A DNA stretch of 10,181 bases from Prevotellaceae bacterium (GTDB taxonomy: Bacteria; Bacteroidota; Bacteroidia; Bacteroidales; UBA932). The DNA is taken from the NCBI GenBank assembly GCA_031259225.1, contig JAIRLT010000221.1, positions 1-10,181 of the forward strand, given 5' to 3'. The notes beneath the pieces are model-generated. The model had not been told where the DNA came from. It did no database searches and saw only the letters and a list, made by a program, of their open reading frames with translations. Positions 6,653 to 10,181 of the stretch are shown in pieces. The position numbers and the translations under genes were made by a program. Every line of letters starts with the position of its first letter. Within the stretch, counting starts at the first letter, position 1.

Positions 6653-7127
6653 AACGGGAGGAGTGCTGCGATAAAACGTTGTGCGGTTTTGGTTGTGTTG
6701 TATTTCATAGTTATTTTTTGATTTTTTTTTGATTACGCGGATATAAGCAGATTACTCGGATTCGCTGCGCGCGGTGAATGCCCTGCACGCGGTGAAACGG
6801 CGTGGTTGAATAAGGTAATAAGGGTATTGTTCCTATTCATTCTTTGTTGCTACTAAGGGCGCTTTTTTAATATTTGAAGATTTAAAAATTTCAAACGGGT
6901 ATCCTAACGCACTGCCGGAAGACCGTGAGACTCTCCGGAACATACCGGAAGGTTATGGATAAACCCTGCCGCATTAGCCGGAAAGGCAAGCGCGCTAAAC
7001 GTTTGTACAGGAAATAATACTGGAACATACGACCCTCCGGACGTCGTACAGGAGTAAGCATACAGGGTGATGCGCTCTACATCCTCACTATCGCAACGGT
7101 TTCATGGTGGTGGTAAAATTAAATATC
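6653..7127. other. Unassigned intergenic block with structured-RNA potential
   Basis: No recognised gene. Bases 6765-6800 hold a diverged 18-bp tandem pair (CTGCGCGCGGTGAA and CTGCACGCGGTGAA). From 6891 to 7076 the sequence is strongly self-complementary. GGGT-ATCC-TAAC (6897-6908) pairs with GTTA-GGAT-ACCC (6952-6966, two small bulges), GCC-GGAAA-GGC forms a hairpin at 6977-6987, TACGAC (7028-7033) pairs with GTCGTA (7043-7048), and AGCGC (6989) can pair with GCGCT (7072). CCGG recurs at 6915, 6935, 6945 and 6978. A 56-residue arginine-rich frame (MLTPVRRPEG to CVRIPV) lies on the minus strand at 7061-6891, and a 20-residue basic frame on the plus strand at 6955-7017; neither is convincing. 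It does not match the tmRNA, RNase P, SRP or 6S signatures I know. Confidence 0.4.
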
Positions 7128-7128
7128 C

Positions 7129-7150
7129 AAAAAACCGGAAGGTTTCCGGT
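7129..7150 (-). terminator. Intrinsic terminator, minus strand (distal)
   Basis: On the minus strand, a perfect 7-bp stem ACCGGAA-ACC-TTCCGGT is followed by an unbroken T-run (A-run 7129-7134 on the plus strand). It lies about 125 bp beyond the aminotransferase stop and 37 bp beyond the first terminator, so it probably acts as a backup for the same operon. Confidence 0.65.
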
Positions 7151-7180
7151 GCGCGGGGTGGGGATGTTCAAAAAATTACA

Positions 7181-7212
7181 AAACAAAAGCGAGTAGCATA
7201 AACTACCCGCTT
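7181..7212 (-). terminator. Intrinsic terminator of the minus-strand operon
   Basis: On the minus strand a 10-bp stem (AAGCGGGTAG with CTACTCGCTT, one G-U pair, 6-nt loop) runs into TTTTGTTTTG. The one imperfect pair is G-U on the minus strand but A-C on the plus strand, which supports the minus orientation. It sits about 63 bp past the aminotransferase stop codon. Confidence 0.75.
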
Positions 7213-7275
7213 CTGCCTAACCTAAACCTATGAAAAAATCTATTCGAATATAAGACCTGTAACTTTTAAAAAAGT

Positions 7276-8487
7276 TTAATTTTCCGACTGGATATTTTTA
7301 TTATTATATTGCAGCAATGCCGCCTCCAGGCATTTCATAGCGTTTTTTAAATCGTCAATTTGAAGAACGTAGGCGATACGCGCTTCATTTAATCCTTTTC
7401 CTTTTGTAACGTAGAACCCGCTTGCCGGGGCAATCATTACGGTTTGTTTTTCGTATTCGAACTCTTCCAGCAGCCATTGTGCAAATTTATCGCAATCGTC
7501 CACCGGCAACCGCACAATCGTATAGAATGCGCCTTCGGGCATGGGGCAATAGACGCCTTCCATTTTGTTGAGCGCGTCCACCATGTAATTGCGGCGGGCA
7601 ATATATTCGTCGCGCACACCTTTGAAATAACTTGCCGGGGTTTTCAGCGCGCCCTCGCCCGCAATCTGCCCGTAAGCAGGCGAACACAACCGCGCCTGTG
7701 CAAAGCGCAACACGCTTTTCATGACCTCCCGGTTATGGCTGATAACGGCTCCTATCCGCACGCCGCAAAGGCTGTAGCGTTTGGAAACGGAGTCTATCAA
7801 CACCACGTTTTCTTCGATGCCTTTTAATTGCATACAGGAAAAATGCGGCGTGTCGGTATAACAAAATTCGCGGTAAACTTCGTCGGCAAACAAATAAAGG
7901 TTGTGCTTCTTCACCAGCAATGCCAGTTGTTCCAGCTCTTCGCGTGAATACAAATAGCCCGTCGGGTTGTTCGGATTGACGATGACAATGCCTTTCGTTT
8001 TTGGCGTAATCGCTTTTTCAAATTCGCTTACAGGAGGCATGGCAAAATTGTCCTCTACGCTGCACGGCACGGCTTTCAGCGCTACATCCGTCCAGGTGGC
8101 AATGCCGTTATAGTTGGTGTAGAACGGCTCCATAACAATCACCTCGTCGCCCGGATTAAAACACGTCGAGAAGCCGATTTGTATGGCTTCGGAGCCGCCG
8201 GTGGTTATAATAATTTCGTCGGGCGAAATGTCAATACCCAACTTTTTATAATAATCCGCCAGTCCCCTGCGGTAGCTTTCATTCCCCGCCGAATGCGGGT
8301 ATTCCACCAGTTTCAGGTTATTGTTTTTTACGGCGTCCAGCGCTTCTGCCGGCGACGCCACATCGGGTTGCCCGATGTTGAGGTGGTACACTTTCACGCC
8401 GCGTTTTTTTGCGGCTTCCGCAAAGGGAACCAGCTTGCGCACCGGCGACAGCGGCATGATTTGCGCTTTTTGGGAAATTTGTAACAT
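7276..8487 (-). CDS. Class I/II PLP-dependent aminotransferase (AspC/AlaA-like)
   Basis: A 403-residue cytoplasmic fold-type I aminotransferase that moves an amino group between an amino acid and a 2-oxo acid using pyridoxal phosphate. Key residues are visible: NIGQPDV near 37-43 at the substrate-binding N-terminus, TTGGSEA at 95-101 for phosphate binding, NPNNPTG at 171-177, ADEVY with D202 and Y205 at the cofactor ring, the Schiff-base lysine K236 in SVSKRYSLCGVRIG, and R370 in NEARIAY, which binds the substrate carboxylate. Length is typical. The substrate cannot be read from sequence; aspartate, alanine and aromatic activities all occur in this subfamily, so no symbol is given. It is the last gene of a minus-strand operon, 46 bp after yebC, with two terminators behind it. 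The start at 8487 (MLQISQKAQIMPLSPVRKL) has no Shine-Dalgarno sequence, as is usual in the phylum. Confidence 0.92.
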   Translation of the reverse strand: MLQISQKAQIMPLSPVRKLVPFAEAAKKRGVKVYHLNIGQPDVASPAEALDAVKNNNLKLVEYPHSAGNESYRRGLADYYKKLGIDISPDEIIITTGGSEAIQIGFSTCFNPGDEVIVMEPFYTNYNGIATWTDVALKAVPCSVEDNFAMPPVSEFEKAITPKTKGIVIVNPNNPTGYLYSREELEQLALLVKKHNLYLFADEVYREFCYTDTPHFSCMQLKGIEENVVLIDSVSKRYSLCGVRIGAVISHNREVMKSVLRFAQARLCSPAYGQIAGEGALKTPASYFKGVRDEYIARRNYMVDALNKMEGVYCPMPEGAFYTIVRLPVDDCDKFAQWLLEEFEYEKQTVMIAPASGFYVTKGKGLNEARIAYVLQIDDLKNAMKCLEAALLQYNNKNIQSEN

Positions 8488-8533
8488 ACAATTATAAGGT
8501 TTAAGATTTATCGTTTGCGGGGACGGTTGGCGG

Positions 8534-9247
8534 CTATTTCATCGTATGGTAAACGTTTTGCACGTCGTCGTCGTCTTCAAATTTTTCGATTAACTTGTCC
8601 AGTTCCGTCCTTTGTTCCGGCGCTACGTCTTTCAGTTCGCCCACCGGAATACGTTCAAAACCGCCGCTTATCAACTCCAGCCGGTGTTCTTCAATATATT
8701 TCTGGATGGTGCCGTATGCTTCAAACGCGCCGTAAATCATAATTTCATCGCCATCGGCAAAGACGTCGTCCACGCCGAAATCGATAAGTTCCAGTTCCAG
8801 GTTATCCATATCAAGCCCCGGGCGGTTTTTTATTTTGAATACACATTTGCGTTCAAACATAAATTCCACGCTGCCCGATGTGCCCAGCGAGCCGTTGTGT
8901 TTATTAAAATAACTGCGGATATTCGCCACCGTCCGCGTGGGATTGTCAGTAGCGGTTTCCACCAAAAACGCGACGCCATGGGGTCCGTAGCCTTCATAGA
9001 CTACTTCTTTATAATCGTCCTGGTCTTTTTCCACTGCGCGTTTAATTGCCCGCTCGATATTGTCTTTCGGCATATTTTCGGCGCGCGCCGTTTGAATAAC
9101 GGCACGTAAACGCGGATTGTTTTCAGGGTCTCCGCCGCCGGATTTCGCCGCCATGGTCAATTCCTTGCCCAGCCGCGTAAACACGCGCGACATGTTGCCC
9201 CAGCGTTTCATCTTTCGCTCCTTGCGGTATTCAAAAGCTCTTCCCAT
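8534..9247 (-). CDS. yebC: YebC/PmpR/TACO1 family protein
   Basis: A 237-residue YebC family protein. Members were long annotated as DNA-binding transcription regulators; the mitochondrial homologue TACO1 and recent bacterial work point to a role on the ribosome, easing translation of difficult sequences such as proline runs. The conserved N-terminal text is present (MGRAFEYRKERKMKRWGNMS), then GGGDPENNPRLRAVIQTARA at about 37-56, MPKDNIERAIKRA at 59-71, and YEGYGPHGVAFLVE at 84-97 leading to TDNPTRTVANIRSYFNKHNG. The C-terminus is acidic (EKFEDDDDVQNVYHTMK). Length and order match the family with no gap. It is the middle gene of the operon, 8 bp after the TPR gene. Confidence 0.95.
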   Translation of the reverse strand: MGRAFEYRKERKMKRWGNMSRVFTRLGKELTMAAKSGGGDPENNPRLRAVIQTARAENMPKDNIERAIKRAVEKDQDDYKEVVYEGYGPHGVAFLVETATDNPTRTVANIRSYFNKHNGSLGTSGSVEFMFERKCVFKIKNRPGLDMDNLELELIDFGVDDVFADGDEIMIYGAFEAYGTIQKYIEEHRLELISGGFERIPVGELKDVAPEQRTELDKLIEKFEDDDDVQNVYHTMK

Positions 9248-9255
9248 AGATACAA

Positions 9256-9936
9256 TTAATTTTCAGGATCCAGCCGGGCGATGTATTTTTCTACCTCGCG
9301 ACCTTCCGCCGTGTGGGCATAGTTGATTTTTATCCGTTCATACAGTTTCAAGGCATCCGCTGTGTTCCCCTGTTCTTCGCTTATCTGCGCCGCTTTCATC
9401 AGGTAGCGCGCCGCATAGTCGTTGTCGCGGTAGTTGGCGGCTTTGGTAAAATAACCGTATGCCGACGGCAGGTCGCCGAGTTCCGCATAAGCGTCGCCGA
9501 TGCAAGCCAGCGCGCGGGCGGCGGTAATTTCATCGTTGCCCTCATATTTTTTCAATGAGGCAATCGCTTCCTCGTATTGCCCCAAATGCAACTGGCAAAT
9601 GCCGATATAAAACGGCAGCGATTTGCCGGCGTTGCTCCCGTATTCGTCCGCAATCTGGAGGAACCCGTAAGCATTGCCGTCGCCGTGGAGCGCCAGCGCA
9701 AAGGAATCGGCGCGGAAATATTGTTCGGCAAGGAACATTTGCCCCAGCGCTTCTTCATGCAGCGGCTTTTTATAAAGTTCCTTATAGCCGAGATACACGA
9801 CAGCCGCCAACACCAACGCGCCCAATGTATAGAGCAGGATATTTTTGTATTTTTCCAAAAATTGTTCTGCCTTGCTCAATGTTTTTTCCACTTTTTCTTC
9901 AGGGTCTGCCTGCGAATGACGATTTGTTTTTGACAT
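9256..9936 (-). CDS. Membrane-anchored tetratricopeptide repeat protein
   Basis: A 226-residue protein with a charged N-terminus rich in lysine and glutamate (about 1-31), a single transmembrane helix at about 32-50 (NILLYTLGALVLAAVVYLG), and a periplasmic part with TPR-like helices. Repeats are visible around 105-130 (LPFYIGICQLHLGQYEEAIASLKKY), 138-168 (AARALACIGDAYAELGDLPSAYGYFTKAA) and 175-215 (AARYLMKAAQISEEQGNTADALKLYERI). The layout resembles YfgM-type TPR proteins, which act as envelope chaperone partners; that is inference. It is the first gene of the operon, with a good promoter 22 bp before its ATG. In other Bacteroidales a similar TPR gene often neighbours ribH or recF (from memory); neither is seen here. 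Confidence 0.88.
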   Translation of the reverse strand: MSKTNRHSQADPEEKVEKTLSKAEQFLEKYKNILLYTLGALVLAAVVYLGYKELYKKPLHEEALGQMFLAEQYFRADSFALALHGDGNAYGFLQIADEYGSNAGKSLPFYIGICQLHLGQYEEAIASLKKYEGNDEITAARALACIGDAYAELGDLPSAYGYFTKAANYRDNDYAARYLMKAAQISEEQGNTADALKLYERIKINYAHTAEGREVEKYIARLDPEN

Positions 9937-9958
9937 AACTTAATGTATTAGTAGGGCG

Positions 9959-9989
9959 CAAAAGTACAAAATTTTTCGGGTTATACAAA
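9959..9989 (-). promoter_or_regulatory. Bacteroidetes-type promoter of the TPR-yebC-aminotransferase operon
   Basis: On the minus strand, TTTG (9989-9986) is followed after exactly 19 bp by TACTTTTG (9966-9959). This is a full match to the known Bacteroidetes vegetative promoter (-33 TTTG, -7 TAnnTTTG). The ATG of the TPR gene is 22 bp beyond the -7 element, leaving a leader of about 15 nt. Confidence 0.85.
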
Positions 9990-10047
9990 ATCATTCGGCA
10001 AACCGCGATAATGGATTTACAGATTTACGGTTTCAAGCCGGCGCAGG

Positions 10048-10095
10048 AAGAGTTATGAATTATGAGTTATGAATTGGCTGGCGCGCCGGCTAATT
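10048..10095. repeat. 14-bp tandem repeat leading into the dispersed GGCTGGCGC palindrome
   Basis: A 14-bp unit GAGTTATGAATTAT is present nearly twice from 10050 and runs into a palindrome at 10072-10095: AATTGGCTGGCGC pairs with its partner arm, with two G-T pairs, around a GGCGCGCC centre. The hairpin arm is the same as at 263 and 6471, while the AT-rich lead-in differs. It lies upstream of the TPR operon promoter. The remaining bases to the window end (10096-10181) show no gene or clear signal. Confidence 0.7.
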
Positions 10096-10181
10096 CTCCA
10101 CGCTCAAGGTTGCACGATGAAACCCTAAGGGGGACAAGGCGCAACGGATGATGGCGGGTGGTGGAAACGCTGTGTTAAGTG

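Noticed and set aside
6518..6721. 67-residue plus-strand frame across the hairpin array
   Set aside because: It is made almost wholly of the repeat spacers and stems, so it reflects repeat periodicity and not a gene.
7230..7253. Seven-residue leader-like frame MKKSIRI
   Set aside because: It is too short to judge, lies between a minus-strand stop codon and its terminator, and is followed by no plus-strand gene.

Overview
The window looks like a chromosomal segment of a Bacteroidetes bacterium, most likely of the order Bacteroidales. Three things point there. There is a gldF-gldG gene pair. A gene near 6 kb resembles the Bacteroidetes-restricted DUF6261 family. The promoter at 9959-9989 fits the Bacteroidetes sigma factor pattern (TTTG, 19 bp, TAnnTTTG). 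Genes are ordinary in composition, but the spaces between them are filled with short tandem repeats and hairpins, a texture I associate with some gut or symbiotic Bacteroidales (inference).

Layout. At 1-90 there may be the last 29 codons of a plus-strand gene. At 91-591 is a gene-free stretch with a short TAATGTG array and GC-rich hairpin, a nested inverted repeat of about 150 bp, a second small palindrome and a weak promoter. A plus-strand cluster follows: a UvrD/PcrA helicase (592-2886), then the membrane permease GldF and the GldG partner, overlapping by 7 bp. From 5364 to 6640 a DUF6261-like gene (5656-6384) sits between repeats: four 42-bp units upstream, and downstream a TAATGTG array running into four evenly phased hairpins. 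From 6650 to 7275 no convincing gene is seen. This stretch holds a block with extensive self-complementarity and two intrinsic terminators facing the minus-strand operon.

The minus-strand operon (9936 to 7276) reads: a membrane-anchored TPR protein, a YebC/TACO1 family protein, and a class I/II PLP aminotransferase. It has a good promoter at its head and two candidate terminators at its tail. The TPR and yebC genes are 8 bp apart, and yebC and the aminotransferase 46 bp apart. The last 180 bp carry another copy of the dispersed hairpin.

The coding genes are housekeeping types and no defence or biosynthetic system is visible. The most unusual content is the repeat architecture. A hairpin core (GGCTGGCGC with its complement) recurs at three intergenic loci, each time preceded by a different AT-rich tandem repeat. 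The DUF6261-like gene is bracketed by an 18-bp near-identical sequence belonging to the upstream 42-bp repeat.
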